From NCBI RefSeq assembly GCF_013402875.1, contig NZ_CP058579.1:3038001-3102000 (forward strand): a DNA stretch of 64,000 nt. Direction: 5' to 3'. Made by a program: the position numbers and the translations under genes. How positions within the stretch are numbered: position 1 is the first letter of the stretch; each line of letters opens with the position of its first letter. Positions 18,650 to 30,232 of this stretch are shown here, in pieces. This DNA comes from Halorarum salinum. Lineage in GTDB: Archaea > Halobacteriota > Halobacteria > Halobacteriales > Haloferacaceae. The notes beneath the pieces are model-generated. The model searched no databases and was not told the origin of the DNA. It saw only the letters and a list, made by a program, of their open reading frames with translations.

Positions 18650-19735
18650 TTAGTTCTTCAGCCCGCTCCCGGTGAGCGGGACGACCACCTCGTCGTCGGG
18701 CGCCAGGACGCCCCGCGCCCGGTACTCGGCGAGCGCCGCCGGCGCGACCGCCGACGTCGGTTCGACGTAGAAGCCGGCCGCGTGCAAACGGTCGAGTTCG
18801 CGCTCCACGGGGTCGGCCCCGAGCGCGATTGCGTCGCCGTCCGTCCCCTGGATGGCGTCGAGGATCTCCCCCTTTCGAACGGGATCCGCGATCTGAATCC
18901 CGTCCGCGGCGTCGTTGTCGCCCGAAACGGCGTCGAGTCCGTGGAGCTCCGCCGCGATGGGCGCGTGGCCGGCCGCCTGGACTCCGAGCAGCCTCGGCAC
19001 CGAGTCGGTCCATCCCGCGTCCTCCAGCGCCCGGAACCCGCGATGGGCGCCGAGGAAGAGCGTCCCGTGGCCGAGGGGAAGTACGACCGCGTCGGGGACG
19101 GTCCAGTCACGCTGGAGCGCGGTCTCGTAGGCGAACGTCGCCGTCCCGGCGAAGAACGCCGGGTTCCAGGCGTGGCTCGCGTACCACCCATCCCCGGCCT
19201 CCACCGCCTTGATGCAGGCGTCCGTCGTCGCCCGCCGCGGCCCCTCGACCTTCACCGGGTTCGCGCCGGCCCGTCGGATGGCCCGAAGCTTCGAGTCCTT
19301 CACGGACGCCGGGACGTAGACGTCAGCGTCGATGCCGGCCCGGGCGGCGTACGTCGCGACGGCCGCGCCGGCGTTGCCCGAGGAGTCCTCCACCACCGTC
19401 CCGACGCCGAGCGCGGCCGCCCGCGAGAGGGTGACCGTCGCGCCGCGGTCCTTGAACGACCCCGTGGGGAACACGTACTCCAGTTTGAACTCGGCGTCCC
19501 AGTCCGGCGCGTCGACCAGCGGGGTCGTACCCTCGCCGAGCGTCGCCGCCGGCGACTCGGGGACGAACTCCGAGAACGACCAGAGTCCGTCCCTGACGTC
19601 GAAGGCAGCGGGGTCGGGGGCCGGCCCGTCCGGGAGCGACCGTTCGACGTACTCCAGCGGGCGGCCGCACTCGCAGCGCCAGCGGTCGGCGTACTCGGTC
19701 CCGCAGTCGGGACAGCGGAGCGACGGCGCGGTCAT
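18650..19735 (-). CDS. thrC: Threonine synthase or related PLP-dependent enzyme
   Basis: A 361-residue fold-type II PLP enzyme. The N terminus carries a zinc ribbon (RCPDCGTEY...RCECGRPLEY), normal for archaeal threonine synthases. The PLP lysine is Lys95 in FPTGSFKDRGA, the substrate loop is EDSSGNAGAAVATYAARAGI and the phosphate-binding region is LPLGHGTLFLG. Threonine synthase converts O-phosphohomoserine to threonine. Haloarchaea carry several paralogues, so a specialised role is possible. ATG 19735 was chosen because it starts directly before the zinc ribbon. Confidence 0.85.
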   Translation of the reverse strand: MTAPSLRCPDCGTEYADRWRCECGRPLEYVERSLPDGPAPDPAAFDVRDGLWSFSEFVPESPAATLGEGTTPLVDAPDWDAEFKLEYVFPTGSFKDRGATVTLSRAAALGVGTVVEDSSGNAGAAVATYAARAGIDADVYVPASVKDSKLRAIRRAGANPVKVEGPRRATTDACIKAVEAGDGWYASHAWNPAFFAGTATFAYETALQRDWTVPDAVVLPLGHGTLFLGAHRGFRALEDAGWTDSVPRLLGVQAAGHAPIAAELHGLDAVSGDNDAADGIQIADPVRKGEILDAIQGTDGDAIALGADPVERELDRLHAAGFYVEPTSAVAPAALAEYRARGVLAPDDEVVVPLTGSGLKN

Positions 19736-20032
19736 GGTCGGGACGTGGGCGCGCCGGAACCAGTAGGTGACGGTTCGTGTTCGGATGGCGAAGGAAATGT
19801 TCGGCGAACGGGGCGAACCGATTCGCGGCGAGGGAGGCGGGACTTTGCCCCGCCGACCGAGCGAGCGGCCTCCTGCCGTGAACGGGCCCGTCGAAACCCT
19901 CGAGCCGTGATCGGTTTCGGAAGCCATGCTGGATTGAGGGCGCGTATGCAGCAAACACCTCCGGAGTCCGGTTGTATGACTACCGCCGAAGTATACCGCC
20001 TTCGAACGTCGATTTGAGGTGCTGGTTTACGG

Positions 20033-21094
20033 TCAAAACTCGGTGATCACAGGGATACCGGCGGTTTCGAACTCCGTCATCGCGTCAAGTTTCCCCGAGG
20101 TCTGGTCGAGAGACACCGTCTCGGAAACCATCATCGCCGGATCGAGCTTCCCGTGTTCGATCATCCGGAAAATCTCGTCGTAGCGAGGCCGGGGCATGCC
20201 GATCGTGCCGATGAACTGGAGTTCCTTGGCGACAATCAGGTCCGTCGGGAGCGAGACCTCACCACCCTCTTCACTGGATGTCAGGCCGATCTGGAGGTGC
20301 TGGCCGCGTTTTCGAAGGCTGTGGACCGAGTTGCGACACGTCTCAGCAATGCCGAGTGCGTCCACGGAGACGTCAGCGCCACCGTCTGTGATCGCGGCCA
20401 CCTCCGCGGGTACGTCGGCAACCTCGGTCGCATTGATGGTTTCGACGGCGCCTACTTCGGCTGCGAATTCCAGTTTCTCGTCGAACAGGTCGACGGCGAT
20501 GACGTTCGCGCCAAGCGCGTCGGCGATGTGAACGGCCGAGAGCCCGACACCGCCGCAGCCGTGGACCGCGAGCCAGTCGCCGGCAGTGACATCCGCCTCG
20601 TGGACGAGCGCGTGGAACGACGTCATGAACCGGCAGCCCAGTCCAGCCATCTCGACCGGCGAGACACCGTCCGGGAGGGGGACGACGTTGAAGTCGGCCC
20701 ACGGGACGTGAAATCGTTCGCCGAAGGCGCCCGGCGATGCTGGGGCGAGTCCCAGCGGAATGCGGTTGTCGCAGAGATTGGAACGACCGTCTCGACAGGA
20801 CGGGCAGGTCCCGTCGCCGAGGTTGAACGGGACGGCGACGCGGTCGCCTTCACGGACGTGTTCGACCTCGTCGCCGACCGTGACGACGACGCCGACGGGT
20901 TCGTGCCCGAAGACGTGGCCGTCCTCGAACTCCCTGGACTCCCAGAGCGGATCTCCCTGCCACGCGTGCCAGTCACTCCGGCAAATGCCACACGCCCCTG
21001 TCTCGACTACGACCCCCGTTGGGTCCGGTTCCGGTTCGTCGATCTCCCGGACCTCCAGCGGTTCCCCATGGCCGGTAAACACTGCTGCACGCAT
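20033..21094 (-). CDS. Zinc-dependent alcohol dehydrogenase (medium chain)
   Basis: A 353-residue MDR enzyme starting MRAAVFTGHGEPLEVREIDE (ATG 21094; the preceding ATG 21097 adds one residue). Catalytic zinc ligands lie in GACGICRSDWH and GHVFGHEPVG, structural zinc cysteines in CPSCRDGRSNLC, and the NAD(P)-binding loop in VHGCGGVGLSAVHIADALGA. It oxidises an alcohol with NAD(P); substrate unknown. The upstream 40 bases are AT-rich and look like a promoter, and the gene is lower in GC than its neighbours, a sign of possible recent transfer. Confidence 0.9.
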   Translation of the reverse strand: MRAAVFTGHGEPLEVREIDEPEPDPTGVVVETGACGICRSDWHAWQGDPLWESREFEDGHVFGHEPVGVVVTVGDEVEHVREGDRVAVPFNLGDGTCPSCRDGRSNLCDNRIPLGLAPASPGAFGERFHVPWADFNVVPLPDGVSPVEMAGLGCRFMTSFHALVHEADVTAGDWLAVHGCGGVGLSAVHIADALGANVIAVDLFDEKLEFAAEVGAVETINATEVADVPAEVAAITDGGADVSVDALGIAETCRNSVHSLRKRGQHLQIGLTSSEEGGEVSLPTDLIVAKELQFIGTIGMPRPRYDEIFRMIEHGKLDPAMMVSETVSLDQTSGKLDAMTEFETAGIPVITEF

Positions 21095-21321
21095 CATACC
21101 GTGGTGATAGATGACATACATCATAATTGTGCGGGTCCACGGATGCGGTATCCGTACCACTTGGGCCCGTGATGGTCAACGACTTGCTGAATCCACCCTC
21201 TGCATTCAGCACGCTCCTCTTGTCAGCCGGTGGGAATCTCGACGGGACCGCATGAACGGGTTTTGCCGGGGATCGACGAGCGGGCGCGCCCTCGGCAAAA
21301 GAGGTTCCAACGAGAGGTTCG

Positions 21322-22281
21322 TCAGAACCGATCGATCTCGGCCCCGACCGAACAGACGTACTCGCCGGTGGCGACCTGCGGGAGTCGACGGGTGCGCCAG
21401 AAGATTCCGGCGCTGTCGGCGGTCACTCGCCCCTTCATCGTCCCGAAGGGGTCGGTCACCTCGAAGAGGACGTCGCCCGCGCTCACGCGGTCGCCGAGCT
21501 CCTTCCGGAAGTTCACCAGCCCCCCCGAGGGGGAGCCGTACTGGTCGAAGTCGGACGCGCGGGTCTGCTTCGAGAGCTCCACGTCGCCGTCGAGGAATCC
21601 GTAGAAGCGGAGCACGCGGAACAGCCCCTCGACGCCGAGTTCGACGCTCTCCTCGTCCCAGCCGACCGCGCCGCCGAGCTCGGGGTCGATCGTCGGGATT
21701 CCCTCGTCCGGCGCGACGCGCGCGAGCTGCCCGTCAGGCCCCTTCTGGTCGAGCACGTGGCCGACGCCGAACGCCTTCGCGAGTTCGAGGCAGTCGCGGT
21801 GGAGCCGGTGGCGGGGACCACAGCGGACCCTGACCTCGTTGATCATCCGGCTCGTCGACCCCTGGTGGAGGTCGACGACGAGGTCCGCCCGCATCGCGGC
21901 CTCGTAGGTCGCGGCCGCGATGCGCTCGGAGGAGGTGCCGTTCGCGTCGCCTGGGTACGCCCGGTTCATCTTCGTGTCGTCGATCGGGTTGCGGTGCTCG
22001 GCGACCTGGAACCCGTGGTAGTTGACGATGCCGACGACGATGATCTCGCCGGCCAGTTCCGCGGGGTCGACCTGCGGGACGAACCGGTTCACGACGCCGA
22101 GCCCGTTCAGTTCGTCGCCGTCGCTGACCGCCTGCACGTACAGCGTCTTCCCGTCCGCGGCGCCGTTGAGCACCGCGACGGGGAGCCCGACCGTCGTGCC
22201 GTCCCGGGTCTCGCCGACCTCGAGGCGACCGGTGTCGAACTCCCCGGGTGCCGCGCTCGCGGTCCCGAGCGTGGTAGCCAT
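21322..22281 (-). CDS. Succinylglutamate desuccinylase/aspartoacylase family hydrolase
   Basis: A 319-residue M14-like zinc hydrolase from ATG 22281. The core shows IVNYHGFQVAEHRNPIDDTK, MNRAYPGD, and the metal histidine in LVVDLHQGSTSRM. The C-terminal barrel (GGLVNFRKELGDRVSAGDVL, FGTMKGRVTADSAGIFW) resembles the lipoyl-like lid domain of the COG3608 family. It probably removes an acyl group from an amino acid or lipid amide. The same frame stays open upstream through another gene; that is an antisense artefact. Confidence 0.87.
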   Translation of the reverse strand: MATTLGTASAAPGEFDTGRLEVGETRDGTTVGLPVAVLNGAADGKTLYVQAVSDGDELNGLGVVNRFVPQVDPAELAGEIIVVGIVNYHGFQVAEHRNPIDDTKMNRAYPGDANGTSSERIAAATYEAAMRADLVVDLHQGSTSRMINEVRVRCGPRHRLHRDCLELAKAFGVGHVLDQKGPDGQLARVAPDEGIPTIDPELGGAVGWDEESVELGVEGLFRVLRFYGFLDGDVELSKQTRASDFDQYGSPSGGLVNFRKELGDRVSAGDVLFEVTDPFGTMKGRVTADSAGIFWRTRRLPQVATGEYVCSVGAEIDRF

Positions 22282-22461
22282 TACCTCCGTCGTATCGCCG
22301 CCCCGCCTTGAGGTGTTCGGTCCACGAGCGGCTTGCCGCCCCGTGGGGGCGGTCGGCGGTAGGGGTCGGCCGTGGAGGGGGCTGCCACGGCGCGTGCCGG
22401 CAACGCGGTCCGACGGAGCGGACCGCCGGGATTCAAGCGCGTCGCCCCACCACCCCGACGC

Positions 22462-23556
22462 ATGGTCGACATCGAGGAGCGGGAGGAACGGCTGGAGGGG
22501 CTTCTGGCGGCCGAGGGGTACGAGGCGGTCTGGTTCGCCCGCCCGAACTCGTTCGCGTGGGCGACCGGGGGCCGAAACTGGGTCGACGCGGCCGCCGACG
22601 TGGGCGACGCCGCGGTCGGCTACCTCGGCGACGGGGAGTGGACCGTCGTGACGAACAACGTCGAGGCCGAGCGGCTGGCCGCCGAGGAACTCCCCCCGGA
22701 GCTGTCGATGTCGGTCGCCGCGGACGGGTGGCACGAGGCGACGCTGGCCGAGTCGGTCGCCGCGCGCTCGCCGACGCCCGCGGCGGCGGACTTCGAGGTC
22801 CCGGGGCTGGACGCCGTCGATCCCACGCGCGTCAGACTCAGGCTCTCGCACGACGACGTGCGACGGTACCGCGAGTTCGGACGGGAGGCGGCGCTGGCGG
22901 TCGAAACCGTCTGCCGGGAACTCGAACCCGGCGACACCGAACACGAGGTCGCCGCGGGGATTCGGATCTCGCTTTCGTCCCGCGACGTCGACGCGCCGGT
23001 CGTCCTCGTCGGCGGCGGCGAGCGCGCGCCCGCGTACCGACATCCGACGCCGACCGACGCGGCGCTCGGCGACTACGCGCTGGTCGTGGTGACCGCCCGG
23101 CGCGGCGGACTGCACGCCTCGCTGACCCGGACCGTCGCGTTCGACCCGCCCGAGTGGCTGGCCGACCGCCACGCCGCCGCCCGGCGCGTCGAGACGCGGG
23201 CGCTCGCTGCCACGCGACGGATCGCTGGCGAGGGCGGCACCTCCAACGAGATGTTCGCGGAGATCCGGGAGGCGTACGCCGCGGAGGGGTACGAGGACGA
23301 GTGGCGCGAGCACCACCAGGGCGGGGCGACCGGCTACGCGGGCCGGGAGTGGTTCGCGACGCCGGACGGGACCGACCCCGTGGCCCCGGACGCTGCGTAC
23401 GCGTGGAACCCGACCGTCCGGGGTGCCAAGAGCGAGGACACGGCGCTCGTGACCGACGACGACGTCGAGATACTGACCGACACCGGACGGTGGCCGACCG
23501 ACGCGGTCGAGGCGGACGGCCTCACGCTCGAGCGGCCGGCCATTCTGGAGCGGTAG
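22462..23556 (+). CDS. M24 (creatinase/Xaa-Pro peptidase)-fold protein, metal site degenerate
   Basis: A 364-residue protein with the creatinase N domain (residues 1-110) and the pita-bread M24 domain (130-360). Aligning by eye to the family, the first Asp ligand is Thr211 and the second is Ser220 (HASLTRTV in place of xxDxTRT), and one Glu ligand is Asn316 (AWNPTVRG). His284/285 and Glu325 (KSEDTALVTDDDVE) remain. With three of five ligands lost it is unlikely to be a dinuclear-metal peptidase; it may be a pseudo-enzyme or have a non-peptidase activity. ATG 22462 follows the divergent aspartoacylase gene. Confidence 0.82.
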   Translation: MVDIEEREERLEGLLAAEGYEAVWFARPNSFAWATGGRNWVDAAADVGDAAVGYLGDGEWTVVTNNVEAERLAAEELPPELSMSVAADGWHEATLAESVAARSPTPAAADFEVPGLDAVDPTRVRLRLSHDDVRRYREFGREAALAVETVCRELEPGDTEHEVAAGIRISLSSRDVDAPVVLVGGGERAPAYRHPTPTDAALGDYALVVVTARRGGLHASLTRTVAFDPPEWLADRHAAARRVETRALAATRRIAGEGGTSNEMFAEIREAYAAEGYEDEWREHHQGGATGYAGREWFATPDGTDPVAPDAAYAWNPTVRGAKSEDTALVTDDDVEILTDTGRWPTDAVEADGLTLERPAILER

Positions 23557-23638
23557 CGTCGCCGATCCGGCTGAAATCGCCGTCGTTCGCCGTCGCCGAT
23601 GGGGAAGTTTCATTGCGGATTGGTGACCGGATAGGGAC

Positions 23639-24922
23639 ATGTCGTGGTACGCAGTCGACGCCATCGACGACGCGTTGAACGCCACCAGGGCGTTCCTGTT
23701 CCCGTTCTCGCTCGGGCGCTGGGCCCGGCTCGCCCTCGTCACGCTGTTCCTCGGCGGCGGCGGAGCGGGGGTGCAGAACGTCTTCCAGTACGCGGATTCG
23801 CTCGGCCAGTTCGCCGGCCCGGGCGCGCCTGGGCCGGTCGGCGGGCCGTCCGCGCTCGCGCCCCTCGCCGGGGGAGCGACGACCCCCGACCCGGTTCTGC
23901 TCGCCCAGGCCGGCGGCGGGGTGCCGAACGCGCTCCCCTTCGCGCTCGGACTCGTCGGGCTGGTCGTCATCGCGGTCTTCGTCCTGCTCGCGCTGCTGTT
24001 CACGGTGCTCGGACCGGTGTTTGAGTTCGTCTTCGTCGACGTCATCGCGACCGACGACGTTCGGGTCCGCTCCGCCTTCCGCCGGAACTTCTGGAAGGGG
24101 ATGCGGCTGCTCGCGTTCTCCATCGGCCTTGGCATCCTGTTCGCGGTCCCCATCGTCCTCGCCGGCGCCGTGCTGTTCGGGGTGGGAGCGACCGGCTTCA
24201 CCGGGATGGAGTTCGCCGACTTCGGGGTCGGCGGCGCGGTCGCCCTCCTCGTGCTCCTGCTCGGCTGGATGCTGCTGTTCTCGCTCGTCTACGGGTTCAC
24301 CCGGCAGTTCGTCGTCCCCGTGATGTTCGTCGACGACGTCGGCGTCCTCTCCGGCTGGTCGACGGTCTGGGGGCTCCTCAGGGCCGAGGTGGGACAGTCG
24401 GTGCTCTACGTCGCGTTGCACTTCCTCGTCGGGATCGGCGTCGCGCTGGTCCGCGCGCTGCTCGCGCTCGTCGCGCTCGTTCCGGTGGGCATCGTCGCGG
24501 TCGCCGTGGGGTTCGGGTTCGGCGCCGTCGCCGGGGGCGCGGTCTCGCCGGACATCGGCGTCGGGGTCGGCGTGATCGCGGGGGGAGCGGTCGGACTGCT
24601 GCTGTACTTCCTGCTGGTGTTCCTCCCGCTGAACGTGCTGACCCGGACGTACCTCCGGACGTACGAACTCGCCGCCCTGGCGGGCTTCGACGGGAGCTAC
24701 GACGTGCTCGCCCGCTACCGGGACGGCGGGGCCGGAACCGGTCCGGGCGGTGACGACCGTGGCGACGGCGACGACGACCGCGGCGACGGCTTCGACGGCA
24801 GCGAGGGAACGGACCGGGACGCCGACGACGGCTTCGGCGAGTTCGTCCCGGCCGAGGACCTCGTCGACGAGGACGACCGCCGACGGGGCGCCGTCGGCGC
24901 GGCGGTCGTCGCCCCGGCCTGA
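23639..24922 (+). CDS. Multi-pass membrane protein, DUF7544-like
   Basis: A 427-residue protein with about six to eight hydrophobic helices between residues 25 and 340 (for example PFALGLVGLVVIAVFVLLAL, VALLVLLLGWMLLFSLVYGF, LLLYFLLVFLPLNVLTRTYL) and a strongly acidic Asp/Gly-rich C-terminal tail. It begins MSWYAVDAIDDALNATRAFL, a start I associate with haloarchaeal membrane proteins distantly like the glycerophosphodiesterase membrane domain. No transport motif; function unknown. Confidence 0.72.
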   Translation: MSWYAVDAIDDALNATRAFLFPFSLGRWARLALVTLFLGGGGAGVQNVFQYADSLGQFAGPGAPGPVGGPSALAPLAGGATTPDPVLLAQAGGGVPNALPFALGLVGLVVIAVFVLLALLFTVLGPVFEFVFVDVIATDDVRVRSAFRRNFWKGMRLLAFSIGLGILFAVPIVLAGAVLFGVGATGFTGMEFADFGVGGAVALLVLLLGWMLLFSLVYGFTRQFVVPVMFVDDVGVLSGWSTVWGLLRAEVGQSVLYVALHFLVGIGVALVRALLALVALVPVGIVAVAVGFGFGAVAGGAVSPDIGVGVGVIAGGAVGLLLYFLLVFLPLNVLTRTYLRTYELAALAGFDGSYDVLARYRDGGAGTGPGGDDRGDGDDDRGDGFDGSEGTDRDADDGFGEFVPAEDLVDEDDRRRGAVGAAVVAPA

Positions 24923-24967
24923 TGTCCGCTCGGTAGCTTTTTCAGGGGTCACCCGGACCTCCAGAGC

Positions 24968-27220
<2,253 letters not shown>

Positions 27221-27585
27221 CTTCGAAAGAGGGGCTCCCGAGAGGTCCTTTTGGTCCAGATTTTTCGAGGAGCGGTTCCGAGCGAGTGAAACGAGCGCGG
27301 AACCCGACGACGAAAAAGGTGGAAGCGACACCGTGAACCTCGCGGGCGTCGCGGTCGTTGACGCGCAGGGGGAGTAGGCACCGGCCGCGGGACGCGGGGC
27401 AGGCTCCGGACCTCGCCGCGAACCCGCCGGGGGACGGGCGGCCGGGAACGTCGGGCCTTTCGGTAGCATCCCCTTTCTTCCGGTTTATCGGCTTCCTAAA
27501 CCACGACCAGTACTGTCGATCCCCGGTCACGTCGCGGCGTCCCGAGACCCCAGTTTATAAGTTAACGTCCTCCTTGGTGGGAGCC
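27221..27585. other. Intergenic region after maeB
   Basis: Apart from the second copy of the 46-bp repeat, no coding signal was seen. A TTTATAAG box at 27553-27560 lies 29 bases before the ATG of the substrate-binding protein gene and is its likely promoter. T-rich stretches at 27248-27266 could end maeB transcription. Confidence 0.6.
27553..27560 (+). promoter_or_regulatory. TATA box of the dipeptide ABC operon
   Basis: TTTATAAG, centred 29 bases upstream of the ATG at 27586, is a near-ideal archaeal TATA box and predicts a transcript with almost no leader for the whole five-gene operon. Confidence 0.65.
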
Positions 27586-29232
27586 ATGTCCGAGAGAGGG
27601 ACGACGAGACGACGATTCCTGACCGCCGCCGGGTCGGCCGCCGCGACGGCCGCACTGGCGGGCTGTTCGAGCGGCGGCGACGAGACGCCCGACGGGGGCG
27701 ACGAGACGCCCGACGGGGGCGACGGGACGCCCGGCGGCGACGGGACCGCGACCGACCGACCCGAGCCGGAGACGCGCGAGGGGTACCTCCAGCGGGCGAA
27801 CCTCCACGTCCACGAGCAGGCGCCGTGGGGGTTCCTCAACCGGCAGTACTCGGTGTACGGCCAGTCCGACGACATCGAGTGGGAGCCCCGGGTCGACGAG
27901 CGCATCGCCGCCTACGCCATCGAACCGGCGACCGACGCCGGCGAGGACGTGACGATCACCCAGTCCCAGATGGACTCCGGGCTCGACCCGCAGGACCACC
28001 GCGAGACGCCGACCGACAACATCGTCCTGCAGGCGTACGAGGGGCTTCTCGAACGCGACGCCGAGGGGACCATCGTCCAGAAGCTCGCGACCGACTACGA
28101 GCGACTCGACGAGACGACCGTCCAGTTCACCGTCCGTGACGGCGTCACGTTCCATGAGGGCGAGTCGCTCGTCCCCGACGACGTCGCCTACTCGATCAAC
28201 CGGATCGTCGACAGCGAGGTCGGCATCGAGAGCCCCCAGACCGACCAGCTGGTCGGCGTCGACGGGGCGTCCGTGGCGAGCGAGGACGACCGCACGGTGG
28301 AGGTGTCGCTCACCGGACTCAACCCCATCGTGTTCCAGTCGTTCGCGACCTACTGTGACGTCATGAACCGGGAGTGGGTCGAGGGTAACGACGACTCGTA
28401 CGTCAACTCCAACATGAACGGGACCGGCCCGTTCGCGCTCACGAGCTACGAACAGGGCGTGGCAGTGGAGTTCGAGCGGAACGAGGACTACTGGGACGAC
28501 CCGGCGGCCATCTCGACGCTCACCATCAACGCCGCGAGCGAGTCCTCGACGCGGGTCAACCGCCTGCTGAACGACGAGACGGACGTCGCGGTGAACGTGC
28601 CGCCACAGGAGGTCAGCCGCATCGACGGGAACGAGGGCACCTCCGTGTCGGCGGTCCCGTCCACGCGCGTCCTCTTCACGGCGATGCGCTACGACGCCGA
28701 GCCGTTCGACTCGCCGGAGTTCCGCCGCGCCATCAACTACGCAATCGACCTGGAGTCGATCATCGAGAACGTGCTCCAGACGTTCGGCGACGCGACCGGA
28801 CAGCCGACCCTCGAGGGGTTCTTCGGCTACAACTCGGACGTGGACCCGTACCCGCAGGATCTCGAACGCGCGGAGGAACTCGTGGAGGAGTCGGGGTACG
28901 CCGACGCGGAGATCACGCTCGTGACGCCCATCGGGCGCTACCTCCGCGACGTCGAGATCGCACAGGCGGTCGCGGGCCAGGTCGACGAACTGTCGAACGT
29001 CTCGGCCGAGGCCGAACAGCAGGAGTTCCAGACGCTCGTCGGCCAGGTCACGACGGGGAACATCGAGGACAAGCCGCCGTGGTATCTCCTCGGCTGGGGC
29101 AACGCGACGTTCGACGCCATCCAGACCATCCAGCCGCTGCTGGCCACCGACGGCGCGTTGACCTCCTACGAGGACGAGGAACTGGACCGCCTGCTCGAGG
29201 AAGCACAGAACCTGCCGAGCGAAGAGAACTGA
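27586..29232 (+). CDS. ABC transporter substrate-binding lipoprotein, peptide type (DppA-like)
   Basis: A 548-residue extracellular binding protein. The N terminus has a twin-arginine signal (TTRRRFLTAAGSAAATAALA) ending in the lipobox LAGC, so it is exported folded and anchored by lipid. A spacer of repeated GGDETPD units follows. The body is an SBP_bac_5 fold: DNIVLQAYEGLLERDAEG, FTVRDGVTFHEGESLVPDDV, NGTGPFALTSYEQG, RRAINYAIDLESI. These proteins bind peptides, nickel or glycosides. It is the first gene of the operon with two permeases and two ATPases. Confidence 0.93.
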   Translation: MSERGTTRRRFLTAAGSAAATAALAGCSSGGDETPDGGDETPDGGDGTPGGDGTATDRPEPETREGYLQRANLHVHEQAPWGFLNRQYSVYGQSDDIEWEPRVDERIAAYAIEPATDAGEDVTITQSQMDSGLDPQDHRETPTDNIVLQAYEGLLERDAEGTIVQKLATDYERLDETTVQFTVRDGVTFHEGESLVPDDVAYSINRIVDSEVGIESPQTDQLVGVDGASVASEDDRTVEVSLTGLNPIVFQSFATYCDVMNREWVEGNDDSYVNSNMNGTGPFALTSYEQGVAVEFERNEDYWDDPAAISTLTINAASESSTRVNRLLNDETDVAVNVPPQEVSRIDGNEGTSVSAVPSTRVLFTAMRYDAEPFDSPEFRRAINYAIDLESIIENVLQTFGDATGQPTLEGFFGYNSDVDPYPQDLERAEELVEESGYADAEITLVTPIGRYLRDVEIAQAVAGQVDELSNVSAEAEQQEFQTLVGQVTTGNIEDKPPWYLLGWGNATFDAIQTIQPLLATDGALTSYEDEELDRLLEEAQNLPSEEN

Positions 29233-29239
29233 GTCGGTC

Positions 29240-30232
29240 ATGGGCTACGGGCGATTTTTACTGAAACGCTCGCTCCAGGGTGTGGGCGTCGTCTGGGGGG
29301 TCGTGACGGTGGTGTTCATGCTGCGATTCATCACGCCGGGGAGCCCCGTCGACACCGTCGCACCGCTCGACGCCAGCCAGGAGACGCGCCGGCGCATCGC
29401 CGAGGAACTCGGCGTCGACCAGCCGATCTACGTACAGTACTTCGACTACCTGGCCGGCCTCCTCCAGGGCGACATGGGCTACTCGTACATCTCGAGCATC
29501 TCCGCGAGCGCCCAGGTGTTCAGCAAGCTGCCGGCGACGCTCGAGCTCGCGATCGCCGCGAGCATCGTCGCCGTCGTCATCTCCATCCCCCTCGGGGTGG
29601 TGAGCGCGACCCGTCGGCACGAACCCGCGGACTACGCGGCGACGACGTTCTCGCTCGTCGGCATCTCGACGCCGAACTTCTGGCTGGGCATCATGCTCGT
29701 GCTCGTCCTCTCGGTCGAATTCGGGCTGTTCCCGACCAGCGGGCGGGCGTTCGGCTTCGCCGACTCCGTCGGGGCGATCACGGGTCCGGCGCCGTTCTTC
29801 GAGGTTACGGGCGCTTGGCTGAAATCGCTCGCGCTGCCCGCCATCACGCTCGGGACGTACTTCACGGCGCTCATCACCCGGCTCACCCGGTCGGGGATGC
29901 TCGACGAACTCGGGAAGGGGTACGTGCGGGCCACCCGCGCGAAGGGCCTCCCCGAGACGCTGGTCAGGTACAAGCACGTCCTGCGGAACACGCTCGTCCC
30001 CGTCATCACCGTGCTCGGCCTGCAGCTGGGCACGCTCATCGGCGGGGCGGTCATCACCGAGGCCGTGTTCGCCTGGCCGGGGCTCGGCACCGAGGTCATC
30101 AACGCCATCAACGCGCGCGACTGGCCCATCCTGCAGGGGAGCCTCATCGTCATCGGCGTCGGCTTCGTCGTCGTGAACATCGTCGTCGACGCGCTGTACG
30201 CCTACCTCGATCCGAGGGTGATGGGCGAATGA
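29240..30232 (+). CDS. Peptide ABC transporter permease (DppB-like)
   Basis: A 330-residue membrane protein with six helices. It starts GYGRFLLKRSLQGVGVVWGV and has the DppB-type N-terminal sequence FMLRFITPGSPVD, and the EAA motif toward the ATPase at VRATRAKGLPETLVRYKHVL. It is seven bases after the binding-protein gene and overlaps the next gene by the ATGA arrangement. Confidence 0.94.
   Translation: MGYGRFLLKRSLQGVGVVWGVVTVVFMLRFITPGSPVDTVAPLDASQETRRRIAEELGVDQPIYVQYFDYLAGLLQGDMGYSYISSISASAQVFSKLPATLELAIAASIVAVVISIPLGVVSATRRHEPADYAATTFSLVGISTPNFWLGIMLVLVLSVEFGLFPTSGRAFGFADSVGAITGPAPFFEVTGAWLKSLALPAITLGTYFTALITRLTRSGMLDELGKGYVRATRAKGLPETLVRYKHVLRNTLVPVITVLGLQLGTLIGGAVITEAVFAWPGLGTEVINAINARDWPILQGSLIVIGVGFVVVNIVVDALYAYLDPRVMGE

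Noticed and set aside
22282-24201. Upstream extension of the aspartoacylase frame on the minus strand
   Set aside because: It runs through the M24 and membrane-protein genes and is low-complexity; the true start is ATG 22281.
27221-27377. Repeat pair as part of a CRISPR array
   Set aside because: Only two copies, one inside a coding sequence, and the 111-base spacer is too long.
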